Below are positions 39,580 to 50,196 of a stretch of DNA of 64,000 nt, piece after piece. The DNA is from Sisyra terminalis (lineage: Eukaryota > Arthropoda > Insecta > Neuroptera > Sisyridae): the NCBI GenBank assembly GCA_958496175.1, contig OY292275.1, forward strand, positions 21,987,001 through 22,051,000, given 5' to 3'. Both the position numbers and the translations under genes were made by a program. Positions within the stretch are counted from its first letter, which is position 1, and the number at the start of each line of letters is the position of its first letter. The notes under the pieces were generated by a model. That model was not told where the DNA came from. It made no database searches and saw only the letters and a list, made by a program, of their open reading frames with translations.

Positions 39580-40052
39580 CAAATAAAACATATCCGTTAA
39601 AACAATTTGAAAATATTAAGTATCGAATTGTTACTGAAAAAAATCTTGAAAGTTAAAGAAATAATTTCTAAATTTTGATCAGAATATAGATACTCATCAA
39701 ACTGTGCTTAAAAATTTAGAACAAAAAATAGTGAATTTATAATAGTAAGCGAAAACAATAATATTGCATAAATAAAATGTATTCCCATAGTTAATTTTGA
39801 AGATTAAATATTTTAGAAATTGAAATTTCAACTTTAATTTATCAAAATGAGGAATAAAAATTAATTATCCAATGAATTATTATTTTTTTAATATTTGGCA
39901 ATACAATTGTTTGTTTTCGACATGAATTTTTAAACGTAATGATTCAACAATTATTTATCAATAATTAAAAATGTTAAATTTCCAACACCACTCGTGCAAT
40001 TTTTAAAAGTGCGCTACAAAATCAATTTTATCTACCTTTCAAATAAAACAGC

Positions 40053-40424
40053 TCAGCGTTTTTTAAACAGCCATTCATCTCTACATTTCCCGTTACGATC
40101 ATACATTTGACCTGGTCCACACTTTTTCAATTCCATCGTATTATTTTCAATGGTTTCATCCGAGTTATGCATTTCTTTGGATTTTTCGTTATTCAAAGCT
40201 TCTTCGTCCAAATAGTCAGATAAATTTTCACTTTGTTCAGATGAAATTAACTTTTTGGAGGTGCACGGCCAGGGTGAAAATGATTTTTCACACATTACTT
40301 TTCGGTTTAAATTTTCGTCATATTTTATCACATATTTACAACAAATGTAACTGGTGGAGAAATGGCAACAATATGAAAATATGAGAATGCTTAGTAAAAA
40401 AATCGGTAAATTGTGATGGTACAT
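40053..40424 (-). CDS. GBP/ENF-like cytokine precursor B (123 aa)
   Basis: Single-exon frame with a hydrophobic leader (LPIFLLSILIFSYCC, residues 6-20). It shares with precursor A an early aromatic-x-C-C motif (YICCKYV) and two later Cys. An acidic Glu/Asn-rich spacer with NLS and NNT glycosylation sites separates this from the C-terminal module, which starts at C102: CGPGQMYDRNGKCRDEW, then LFKKR. A Lys-Lys pair directly before C102 could be a processing site. A donor-like GTAGAT occurs 16 nt after the stop, so the transcript may continue into a 3' untranslated exon. Function as a secreted growth-blocking-peptide-type signal is inferred from the motif. Confidence 0.7.
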   Translation of the reverse strand: MYHHNLPIFLLSILIFSYCCHFSTSYICCKYVIKYDENLNRKVMCEKSFSPWPCTSKKLISSEQSENLSDYLDEEALNNEKSKEMHNSDETIENNTMELKKCGPGQMYDRNGKCRDEWLFKKR

Positions 40425-43400
40425 TTTACAAATGAAATTTGTTGGTTGTATTTACAATAGACCTTTTATTTTAAACAACTCTACGAAAAATTTGTTCTGT
40501 TTTTATAACTAGAGCAAATTAATGTAGGTGTTATAAAGGATTAATAATTAGGTTTAACGATAGCTTATCTTAATTAAAAAGCCACAGATTTCCTGTTTCT
40601 TTCAACCAATTATTGAAACAATTTAATCAAAAGAAACGAATTTCCATATCTCGTTACATTAAGTATAGAAATAAAAATGAAAAAAAATTATTTAATATAT
40701 ACAATATGTGAAAAACTGCCATTATTTTAGAAAAAGAACAACTAGCCACAATGCCACATGCGTTGCATTTGTTAGAAATGTTTAAGAAATATCTTCAAAA
40801 TTGGGTAAGTAGTTATTATGCATTAAACAATTTTACAAATTTGTACAAATCAAACCAAAATGAATATTTACGAAAAAAATTACGTAAACTCGGCAATATT
40901 ACCAATATTAAATACCTATTATTTTTGATCGTTACAATTGGGAGTGCTTTTGACTCGAAATTTGAAAATAAAATGGAAAAAGAACTAAATATTGGAAATT
41001 TAAATTTTTATAGTAATTTTTTGAAGATATTTTTTTTTTAAATTTGTCAATAGAAGAAATAAACCGTTCTTAAACATAGATACCGATCAAAAAAATGGGT
41101 TACTTTGAAAAAATCCGTCCAAATAATCAAAAATTGATAGTTATTACTTTCACCAATTTTCGTTTTAGAAATTTATAAAATGTGTCTGCGCAATTTAAAT
41201 TTATAGAATAGTAAATTTTATTAAGCTAACAGTAAGTTAGCAAAACATGATCCCTCATAAGCTCAATTAAAATAAATTGGATTAAATTCGTTGTGAAAAT
41301 TGATCACATTTTATCATTCTCATACAAATAAAATGCCACTGATATTTACAACTAGCTTGTCTGTATTTATTAGTTTAAAGTCTGATAATGTATAAAAAGA
41401 AATGATGAATATTGATGGAATTTTTAACAATTATCTTGTAAATAACACAAAAAAAAATGAAAAATGGTGCGATCTTTTTCCGAATGGAAATAAAAAAGAA
41501 AACAATGCTTTTTGTATAAATATATAACCTTGAGTTCGAGAGACCGATAAATTGAATTAAGTCATTTAAAATGTTTTAATAGTACTATAGATAAAAACAG
41601 TGCATTTTAAATTATAATGAAAAATAGAAACATTTTACACAGCACTGTTTTTTTGATTATTAACTGGTTTTTTGAAGGTCAAATAAATACGACTTATATT
41701 ATTCTGATGAGAAATTATCAATTTAATAAAACATAAATGGCAAATATAAATACCAAAAGATATCCACTGCTTCTTGATTATTTGAAAAATAAGGAAAAAA
41801 CTGTTCAAAATTAAGGGAAAGAATGATCAAGGTAATTTTTCAAGGTACTGTTAATATGATAATAAGATTCTTAAGCAAATTTTATCAACCCAAAAAAACG
41901 TCAATGGCTAAATAATTTCAGATCAAAGAATGTCATCATGTACTCTTGGATTGTTATCAAAAAGAAAATGATTGAAGATTTACCTTTATATTAGTTGATA
42001 TAATTTATCATATTTTTATACTTTATCATATTTACCAACAATGGAAAGATGACAATTCGTTGTTACACGGAAAAAATAGGAGAAACAAATAGACCTTCAC
42101 TTTAAACTTTCCAATTGCGTATATGAAAACAGACTCCATTTTTATTACGACCATTTTAATACGAGGAAAATCAAGTAATAAAATCGACGCATAGTGGAAA
42201 TTTTTCTATGCAATGCTATTTGAAATTTTTGTATTATAAAATAACAAATATAAAATTTGTAAAAATTCTTCTGAAAATTATTTTTAGTGCAACTGCTACA
42301 AGATCTCTACAGACATATAGGTATCACCAAAAAAATTTGATAGTAATTTTAGATGAATCTCTTGTTGCAATAAACGTTGCAACAATACTTTATTTTTTTA
42401 CCGCAAATCAATTGTATTCATTCAAAATTAAAACCCAAATAATTTAGGCAATGTTTGACATATGTGTAAACATATTTTTATAGCAGTAAAAACACTTTTC
42501 GGAATAGTTACAAAAATTTCAAATGCTACTACTGAAAAGTAATCTTCACCATTCGCTTTGCGAGCTATGAGTCATGCTTTCTCTCTTCATCTATATCTTT
42601 TTGTAGCAGTTGAAATAAAATACAATCGAGTATTTCATATCATTGGTCCTGGGGACTATAATCGCTCCATTATATTTGTTGTAAGTTGTTTGTTTTTTAA
42701 AAGTTATAAATTATTGATATAAAAACAACAAAGATACAATTCTGTACAACTATTCAGTAGGATGTCGTTAAAAGGTTATGATTTTTAATGCTCTAGTGAT
42801 CAAGCGACGATTATCGGTTATAGTCTGATTAAACTGATTGAGTAAAATGCATTAGATAAATAAATCGATTTAAATAAATATAAACTTGCAATAAACTAAC
42901 ATATTTACATTTGTCAAGATTTTATTAGTTTTTCCTACAATGTCTAGTTTATAGATAAACAACTCTTCTATTTTACTTTTGAAAATCAATCAGTTTAAAT
43001 ATTTCAAAAGTATAAAATCTTTCATGAAAATCTTAAAAATTTCAAGTAATTAAAGTAAATTATGATTATTACTAATTATTTTAACAGGAATTTTAATTTT
43101 GATGTAATAATTTCTTTAATAATAATGTCAGGAATTGAAATATGATGAATGTCTACAATTTAAAACATATTAAAACTACTTATTAACAAAAATGTGTTTT
43201 TTTAATGGGGGAAGTATGTAAAAAGCATTCTTAGTTATGTTTTTTTCCAAGTTTTATCAAATAATTAATATTATAGACACTAATAGATAATTAATTACTA
43301 AATTTTCTACATTCCTAGGATAACTTTGTGAAATAATTTAAAAATCAACAAATAAATGCATAAGAAATAAACAAATAGGTACAAGTATTAAGAATATTTA

Positions 43401-43539
43401 AAAAACTATGTCATGGTTAATAATTACGTGTCAACCCACCATTGTTAGAGAGAAGACGTCCAATTTCCAAAGAAGTGTTAAAAATACCCAAATAAAAAAA
43501 AACAATGCGACGAATAAGTGCAAAATAAAATAGAAATGG
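40425..43539. other. Intergenic, nothing recognised
   Basis: Includes the precursor B promoter side and, toward 43539, the 3' untranslated region of the prion-like gene. The plus-strand open frames at 40751-41041 and 42208-42447 are Lys/Asn/Phe-rich, have no leader or known motif, and look like chance frames in AT-rich DNA. Confidence 0.5.
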
Positions 43540-45225
43540 TTAGTCAGTAGCGGTTTCATTTTTACCAGGTGATGTTTGATTAAACTGATTACTGCTGTTC
43601 CAGTTAGGATTGTATCCTGGGTAATACCCGGGATATCCGTACGGTGGTGGCGGCGGTGGATAATATCCTGGAGGGTAATAACATTCAATTGGTATCGTCA
43701 CGTTGATTGTAGGATAAGTTCCATTTGTAACTGTTCCATTGCCGTTTGCATTGGTTTCATTCCACTTAGCCATTGTCTCATTCCATGCAAGATTATATGC
43801 TTGTGTTGCATTTTCGCACATTTCATACCAAATAGCAGTCGCGTTAATTATTTCATAATTAACCGGTTGTAACTGCGTTTCATTTAATTTAACAGTTCCA
43901 CCACAAGAAGCTTGAAGATGACTTCCGCCGGTATCACCTGGTGATGCTGAACATGGAATTACGGTTGTACTATTGCTTGGTAAGACAACAGTGGCGTTAA
44001 ATGCTTCAGTTGTGTTACAAGACAATGCGAAAACAGTTCCGGAATCGGCTTTCATTTCAGTAACATTGCAAGCAACGTTGGTGGGTGTTACAATGTACGT
44101 ATTGCCTGGTTGAACAGCATGAGATTCTGGAACAATAGTGCCTGTTGAAGATGGCGCTTGAGGATTCACTGAGTACACATTATATTGATTTCGATTTCTC
44201 GTCAATTCCCATAGGGCCATTCCTGCTAAAACTCCTCCGACAGCTCCTACAGCAACTCCTGTGCCACCACTTAAAAGACCTCCTTTACGATATCCAGTCA
44301 TTCCTCCACCATAACCTCCAAAACCTCCACCAAATGGAGATAATCCTCCTCCACCAAATCCTGGCGATCCTCCAAATCCACCTCCATATCCAGGTTGTCC
44401 TCCAAAACTAGGATGTCCGCCATAACCAGGTTGACCTCCAAAGCTAGGATGACCACCATAACCAGGTTGACCATACGGTGAATGACCTCCAAATCCAGGT
44501 TGGGCACCATATGGTGGAGGATGTCCTCCAAATCCGGATTGTGCTCCATACGGAGGTGGATGTCCGCCAAAACCAGATTGCGCTCCATAAGGTGGAGGGT
44601 GTCCTCCGAATCCTGGTTGAGCACCGTATGGTGGAGGATGTCCTCCAAATCCTGGTTGTGCTCCATAAGGTGGATGAGCTCCTTGATATCCAGGAGGTTG
44701 ATATGGGGGTGGAGGACCTTGTTTAGGATATCCACCTGATCCGTATGCGGGAGGACCAGATTGAACTGGTGCTCCATGCTGTACGGGATATGGAGGTGCT
44801 TTAGGAGCGGCGTTTGAACCACCAACGTTTGATGGTGGTGGCACTCTTTGATTTCCTTGGGTATTCCATCCAATATTTTTATTGGGTCCGGTATTTGATC
44901 CTGCTACATGATCACTCCAGCCTATCGGTCTTTGATTGGTGTTGGCCGGTTGAGAATTGTGTGAAGATGGAGCAGAGGCTTTATGAACATTGCTGGAAGA
45001 TCCGTGAGATCCATATCCGGGATAACTAAGTGATCCCAAACCAGAATGGCTCAAATTAGGTGTTGGCTGTTTTGGTGCCGGAGCCGATGGTCGAGATGGC
45101 CGTGATTTTGATCGAGATTTGAATCCTCCTATTTTGGCACTGTTGACATCTAAAATTAGAGCTATCACAAGCACACAAAACGTTAAAATGTATTGCAACG
45201 TTTTCCTATTTTTAAAACGCGCCAT
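43540..45225 (-). CDS. Secreted prion-like Pro/Gly-repeat glycoprotein (561 aa)
   Basis: Domain order from the N-terminus: a signal peptide (LQYILTFCVLVIALILDVNS, about 11-30); a basic Ser/Pro stretch; a long Pro/Gly/Tyr-rich region; five tandem 13-residue units PPPYGAQPGFGGH (about 178-245) followed by two 12-residue units with SFGGQPGYGGHP; and an Ala/Gly/Val hydrophobic segment SGGTGVAVGAVGGVLAGMAL (about 312-334). A C-terminal domain with seven Cys and 15 N-x-S/T sequons follows, then a PPPPPPYGYPGYYPGY tail. Leader, aromatic Gly/Pro repeats, AGAV-type hydrophobic core and N-glycosylated Cys domain is the layout of vertebrate PrP/Shadoo, but I see no sequence identity that proves homology. 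No C-terminal GPI signal is present. It sits within the GBP-like cluster on the same strand. Confidence 0.85.
   Translation of the reverse strand: MARFKNRKTLQYILTFCVLVIALILDVNSAKIGGFKSRSKSRPSRPSAPAPKQPTPNLSHSGLGSLSYPGYGSHGSSSNVHKASAPSSHNSQPANTNQRPIGWSDHVAGSNTGPNKNIGWNTQGNQRVPPPSNVGGSNAAPKAPPYPVQHGAPVQSGPPAYGSGGYPKQGPPPPYQPPGYQGAHPPYGAQPGFGGHPPPYGAQPGFGGHPPPYGAQSGFGGHPPPYGAQSGFGGHPPPYGAQPGFGGHSPYGQPGYGGHPSFGGQPGYGGHPSFGGQPGYGGGFGGSPGFGGGGLSPFGGGFGGYGGGMTGYRKGGLLSGGTGVAVGAVGGVLAGMALWELTRNRNQYNVYSVNPQAPSSTGTIVPESHAVQPGNTYIVTPTNVACNVTEMKADSGTVFALSCNTTEAFNATVVLPSNSTTVIPCSASPGDTGGSHLQASCGGTVKLNETQLQPVNYEIINATAIWYEMCENATQAYNLAWNETMAKWNETNANGNGTVTNGTYPTINVTIPIECYYPPGYYPPPPPPYGYPGYYPGYNPNWNSSNQFNQTSPGKNETATD
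44380..44695 (-). repeat. 39-bp and 36-bp coding tandem repeats
   Basis: Five 39-bp units encoding PPPYGAQ(P/S)GFGGH, followed by 36-bp units encoding SFGGQPGYGGHP, lie in the prion-like gene. The repeat is open in other frames too, which creates long false reading frames on both strands (for example 44298-44873 minus). Unit number is a likely polymorphism. Confidence 0.9.
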
Positions 45226-45280
45226 TTAGATTCAAACGAAGACAACACAAAAGTGATTTAAATAGTTGACACACACTTGT

Positions 45281-45286
45281 ATATAT
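45281..45286 (-). promoter_or_regulatory. TATA-like box, prion-like gene
   Basis: TTTAATATATAC on the minus strand, about 55 nt upstream of the ATG at 45225. It is a plausible core promoter, but AT-rich background makes it uncertain. Confidence 0.3.
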
Positions 45287-45753
45287 TAAAATTCGTTCAC
45301 AAATTATTCACTTAAATAAATTTAATGTTATTATTTCAATATTAGATTACAAAAGATGCTGAGATGTAACACCACACTTCACAGACTAACTTGTATAATG
45401 GTCGTTATGGTCAAGTCGTACACATGCTGAAACTCACTTCTTCACTGTCAAATATTGATTTCTATAAAGTCCGTATTACACAAGCACGAAGAAAGAACGC
45501 AAGTAAACCCAAAATAAAATAAAGGTTTCTTTTTAGTTCAATGAATTTCGTCTAATGTAAAACGGTATAAAAGCAATTTCAATTAATTTTTAGATATAAA
45601 ATCAACACAAGAAATAATGTAATTTTATAACCAATATTTTTGTTGTGGAAAATTTTGATTTTTACCGCGAAAGAAAACTTGCGCCAGTAAAATGTATCGT
45701 TAGTAACTATGCACACCAGCCTTATTTTGGGTTATTCCGTGACTAATTATTAT

Positions 45754-45761
45754 TGACGTCA
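45754..45761. promoter_or_regulatory. CRE palindrome TGACGTCA (proximal)
   Basis: Perfect 8-bp CREB/ATF site 529 bp upstream of the prion-like gene's start codon. A second identical site lies at 46074. Confidence 0.45.
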
Positions 45762-46073
45762 TAAACAGCTCCAACAAAAGTATTGTAATTCTGAGGGTCA
45801 TTCATAGATGAAATGTTTTTTACGTTTTAAATAACTTAAAAATAGTATAAGTATCTACTTGATCTCCTTATTTCAATTCCAAAAAAAAATATAAAAATTA
45901 AATTCTTAAAAATTCCTATAAATATATCGGTTACCTATACCTACCTAATTATTTATTAACTTTTTTAAAACTCAGACAAACAATTAATCAATAAAAACAT
46001 GTACCTATTTATTCTCCCGAAATTATCTAAAATTAGCGCATTTATTCACACATTGTTTCTAATTAGTATTCAA

Positions 46074-46081
46074 TGACGTCA
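46074..46081. promoter_or_regulatory. CRE palindrome TGACGTCA (distal)
   Basis: Perfect CREB/ATF site, 320 bp farther from the prion-like gene than the first. Confidence 0.45.
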
Positions 46082-46391
46082 TTTGTCTACCAAGTTGAAA
46101 CCAATTATCAAATGAATCATAATTTTTAAAAAGGAAAATTCTTGCTAAAACTGCACGTTTTATTACCAGGAAAAAGGAATGGGTTTTTATTATCATTACC
46201 AATTAATTTTCAATTTATATTTGCTGATAACAGAATCATATATAAATGTCATGTTGCTAAATAACGATAGATAAATATTAATTCTTTCATATATGTTGTT
46301 ATCATTTAAACCAATTTAAACCAAAAATCATTGAAAATAAAAATCACATAGCTGGTTAAAATTATGTTTTTTTTTTCTGTATGGTAACGTC

Positions 46392-46576
46392 ATTATTCTT
46401 CAACTTGTTTTAGTTCCAAGGATTTTTGAGGATCCTTATATTTAAATAATTTACTCTTTTTTTTTTTTGAAAAAGCAGTAATAAACTACGAAACGTCACA
46501 CAAAAATAACAAAAGTGTAAATTTAAATATAAAGATCCTCAAAAATCCTCGGAACTAAAACAAATTGAAGATAATC
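46392..46576. mobile_element. Short fold-back element, ~60-bp arms
   Basis: 46392-46453 and 46515-46576 are inverted copies sharing GATTTTTGAGGATC, AACTTGTTTTAGTTCC-like and TTTAAATATAA-like blocks, with about 60 bp between. No coding capacity. It is probably a MITE; the target duplication was not resolved. Confidence 0.7.
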
Positions 46577-47369
46577 AAAACAGGATCTTTCTTGAACAGA
46601 TCTTGAAAAGATGACCATTTGGCATTTGTGTATGAAGGCCAATAAATGATAATGGAATAAATTTATTTGAAAGCTTATTATTAATCATTATTAACTTCAC
46701 CAGTTTGTTTATTTTTAAATTTAAACGTTTTATTTACGCATAATTTCTTTAACTCAAATATTTTTTGTGGAATTTAACGTTAAGTAAACAATTGTAAGAC
46801 ATAACAGAACTTGATACATTTTTTTCGATTAAATTCAATTTCTCTTGGTTTTGCTCGATATACGTATTCCTCAGTCGTTATCTTTAAAAAGGTGGGTTAC
46901 GATGTTCACAATAAACGTACTCCGAGTCCTATCGGCAGTGTTAAACTTTATTCTGTTTTGTCCGGATGCGGTTTTAAACAGTTAAACAAAATCCCTGTTA
47001 AAACAAGGCATTTATAACTTAAAAGTTTTTAAATGTTTTCAATAGTTTTTTTTTTTTGGTAAAAATTAAACAATAGGTTGCATTTTAACAATGTTGATAG
47101 AGAAATAAATTATAGGGGCTGATACACATATAACAAAAAAAGAAGACAATGATATAGACATGGCCGGTGATCAGACATGCTACGAAACGCTACGTATTAG
47201 TAGCATCTTTTTTATCGTTGACTTCCGTACATTTCCACATATTCTACTCTTTTTCATAGCGTATATTTAAGTCTTTTTTTCGCTACAACATGAAAAATAT
47301 AACTTTATAAACGTAGGTATAAATAATAACGTAATTATAGATTTAAGGCTTTCACGGTCGGTCTTATTT

Positions 47370-47460
47370 AAAATACAACTCTTTAAAGAAAAGGTTGTGG
47401 GTTTTTGTAGACGGTTTTGGGTCCGAAAGCCACAACCTTTTCTTTAAAGAGTTGTATTTT
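47370..47460. repeat. Perfect 31-bp inverted repeat (hairpin)
   Basis: 47370-47400 and 47430-47460 are exact reverse complements; the right arm includes CCACAACCTTTTCTTTAAAG. A 29-bp loop carries GACGGTTTTGGGTCCGAAAG. Perfect arms in an otherwise decaying region imply recent origin or selection. It may be a small DNA element or a structured RNA if transcribed. Confidence 0.9.
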
Positions 47461-49199
47461 GAATAACGTAATTAGGATTCTATTAATTTCAAAATAACTA
47501 AAGATTGAAAATATATGCTAATATTTTTTAAAGATTTAATAATAGATCTCAATTGAATTTTTATTTTGCCGCGTTTTATAACCCGCTGATTTCACGACTT
47601 CTCCTTCAAATAGAACGGTTATGTTCTTTTCAAATTTCACCAGGTGACGATAACAATTTCGTAGCATCAATTTATTTAATTTTTGATTAACGCCGTTTAT
47701 TTACTTCGAATATCTTCGATTAGCTTTAGAGTTATACTATTTGAAAATATTTTGTATAGTTTTGTAGCTGGATACGTACGTACCACTAAATGTTTTTCGG
47801 AAATATAAAATAAATGCTGATTGAATTTGTATTTTACACCATTAATGACATCAGCCAGGTCTTCCTTCAAAGAAGCAAATTGACAACTTTAGATAGAAAA
47901 TAACGAAGATAACATATACCTCTATCTCATGATTCTTAGCGTTCAATCTAAATTTGAATTGTTTTTTATCAGTTTGAAATGGTGGGGAAAAGGCGTTTTT
48001 ATTTTCAAAAAACTCATTAGAAGTCGTTTAAAGTTATTAAATGTAATGATTTCAAAATGCCTCTAAATTCCTTTTTAATAGGATTCCTTATTTTTATTTT
48101 CTTACTTTTTCTTTTGTGTTCATAATGATAGCTTTTTTCAATCTTAAGGTTTAAAGAAGCTCCTATAGTAAAGCTAGTTTTAACCAGATTATTTTAACAA
48201 TGAAAAAAAGATATAAAATATTCACTAGCTTCCTAATATGTCATATCTCCTAAAAACTATAAAAATATCTTACTGGTACTATCAAATTGCTGATTACTAA
48301 CCATAGAATGGGAACTATAACATATTAGAATGTTTTTATTGATATTTTGTCGTCAAAACCGAATCCAATTAAAACTATAATAACATTAGCAAAGTTAGGA
48401 AAGTTTTGGTATAATAACTAATTCGTACAATATTGAAAAAAATACAAACTGCGAGTAGCAATAGGCACATGAAGCAAATTGTATACAAAGATAATAGAAA
48501 TATTAGATCAAAGAACAAAAAGCTTAAAAACGTTGAATTGCTGACTTGCTTCAATTTATATGGTTGAGACTCGTAAAGGATTCGAATTCAATCGATTTAG
48601 ACATTAAACAAACGTAATGTTGTCATTGGTTGTCGTATTGAAGCCGTTGAATTTTTCAACATTCATTTATACCTAATTCGATAAGTCATGACTGACAACA
48701 CACTCTAAAGTAAATAAGCAATTCAACGTATTTTATTTTCTTTTAGTAACATTTATTTAAAAATAAACAAATCAACTTTTGACTTCGAAAATTTAAATGA
48801 AATGTAATATTTTTATATTTTATTAAAAATTAATTTTTCAGATTTTGTAGTATATGGTCGATATTTTTGTAAATTGGTATCAATATGTAAATAATCATTA
48901 AGTTTATAGACTATTGCTTACATTTTACATTGTTGATTGGTTTTTTAATATTTTTCGTTTCCTTTAGAGCCATGTGTTATAACTTTTATTTCTTGGATGC
49001 TTATAAATAAGTTTTCTTAAGTTTACCTTTAATTTTTATATGCTACATTAAACAGAAAAAATTAAACAAATAAGTTAAAGACCAAGTTCTTAAAATAAAC
49101 CATAATACAAAAAACAGAATACTATAATCATAATACTAAACAGACGTTCTTTACTTAATTGCAATTTTTTAATAACTAAAAGAACGTTAAACTTACCAG
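47461..49199. other. Intergenic, dispersed repeat copy
   Basis: No gene is recognised. 48003-48063 repeats 31274-31345 (TTCAAAAAAC, AGAAGTCGTT, ATGATTTCAAAATGCCT blocks). A 3' untranslated exon of precursor C could lie here, since that gene has a strong donor just after its stop codon. Confidence 0.45.
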
Positions 49200-49433
49200 T
49201 CACTTTTGAAACACAAAACGACAACGACCCGCCCGATCTCTCACATGCCCTTTTTTGCAGTCTCGATTTGGTACAATTATAAAACTTCGATTTGACAAAT
49301 CGGGAATCTCTTCTGAATTTGATTCCGGTGTTGCATTTTTATTTTCAGGAGATGTCTTATCTTCATTAAGTATAGGATTATCGGGAAAAATGATTTTATC
49401 TGAGTCCATTGACTTAACGTTACTATTAGCCAT
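49200..49433 (-). CDS. GBP/ENF-like precursor C (77 aa from ATG; leader exon missing)
   Basis: The frame from ATG 49433 gives an acidic, Asn/Ser/Glu-rich spacer, then FIIVPNRDC and the module beginning at residue 59, CKKGHVRDRAGRCRFVF, then QK. The module fits the family pattern at every conserved position. There is no signal peptide from this ATG, but a good acceptor (TTAATTTATATTTAG) sits 12 nt before it and the frame is open back to it. An upstream exon in phase 1 may encode the leader; I did not find it. TGA is followed after 3 nt by a consensus donor GTAAGT, so the coding exon is not the last one. If leaderless, the product would need unconventional release. Confidence 0.65.
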   Translation of the reverse strand: MANSNVKSMDSDKIIFPDNPILNEDKTSPENKNATPESNSEEIPDLSNRSFIIVPNRDCKKGHVRDRAGRCRFVFQK

Positions 49434-49998
49434 GTTTTCACAAACTAAATATAAATTAAAACGCAACAGTTTTTATTACTAAACCACATTTGTATTTATT
49501 CACAAATATCTGATATCAAGGAGACAATTTAGGTCATTTCTGGAAAAACGGAAACTAAAAAGTTATCAGAAATGAAAAGCAAAACAGGAAAAGTACGAAA
49601 AAGAGATAGTTTATGATAATATTATGATTATAAAATTATTTGCATATGTTTTTTTTTTACAATTTTTATGTACCTGCTATTACAATAGTAAAGAAGTTTT
49701 TTATCTTAAGGTTTTGATATTAAATATAAAGTCCTTCAGAAGTTAGACGCATACAAAACCAAATGTAAAATAATACACATTTCGGATTATCATTTATTTG
49801 CATTTTTATTTTAATTTATTTACATGTTACCCACAAATCATACACAACATAAAGTTTGCCTAACGTAAAAAATGGTCATATTTGAAACGATTGACGTAAA
49901 AATTTGGAACGATTAGTTATCTAAAAAAATATTTATACAATTTTAAATATGTTACATTTTGTTTTTGTAAAAACTTACCAAAATAAAAATTAATTACT

Positions 49999-50196
49999 TT
50001 ACTCAAAGATTGGACGGCACTGTCCGCGAAAATCACGAGCATATCCTTCCGGGCAATCATTTAATGGTATTTGAATAATATTTTCTACTTGCTTAACTTC
50101 TTGTTTTTCAATAACTTCTTCAATTGGTTGTTGATTTTCAGGTTCATTGTTATCATTGTTATCATTTTTGGTATTTTGATTTTTATTTTCTTCCAT
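49999..50196 (-). CDS. GBP/ENF-like precursor D (65 aa; leader uncertain)
   Basis: The ATG at 50196 begins MEENKNQNTKNDN, a very Asn/Glu-rich acidic stretch with no leader. The module begins at C48: CPEGYARDFRGQCRPIFE. This is the member closest to lepidopteran growth-blocking peptide, sharing C-x2-G-Y-x-R, G-x-C, then a basic residue, P-x-F. IQIPLNDC before it parallels IIVPNRDC in C and INVPQNEC in A. An in-frame TGA lies 15 nt upstream; only a weak acceptor (ATGGAAG) could add a leader exon, in the same phase as in C. A consensus donor GTAAGT lies 20 nt after the TAA. Confidence 0.6.
   Translation of the reverse strand: MEENKNQNTKNDNNDNNEPENQQPIEEVIEKQEVKQVENIIQIPLNDCPEGYARDFRGQCRPIFE

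Noticed and set aside
40751..41041. 96-codon plus-strand frame next to precursor B
   Set aside because: No GBP-like module, no leader and AT-biased composition; probably chance.
44478..44739. Overlapping plus-strand frames over the repeat
   Set aside because: A repeat unit that is a multiple of three leaves other frames open; no coding character.
44298..44873. 191-codon minus-strand frame inside the prion-like gene, rich in His/Leu/Asp
   Set aside because: It is the shifted reading of the 39-bp tandem repeat. The frame with leader, Cys and glycosylation sites is the real one.
46811..47017. 68-codon plus-strand frame with KRTPSPIGSVKLYSVLSGCG
   Set aside because: Slightly GC-richer and coding-looking, but no splice context, leader or known family; left out for lack of support.
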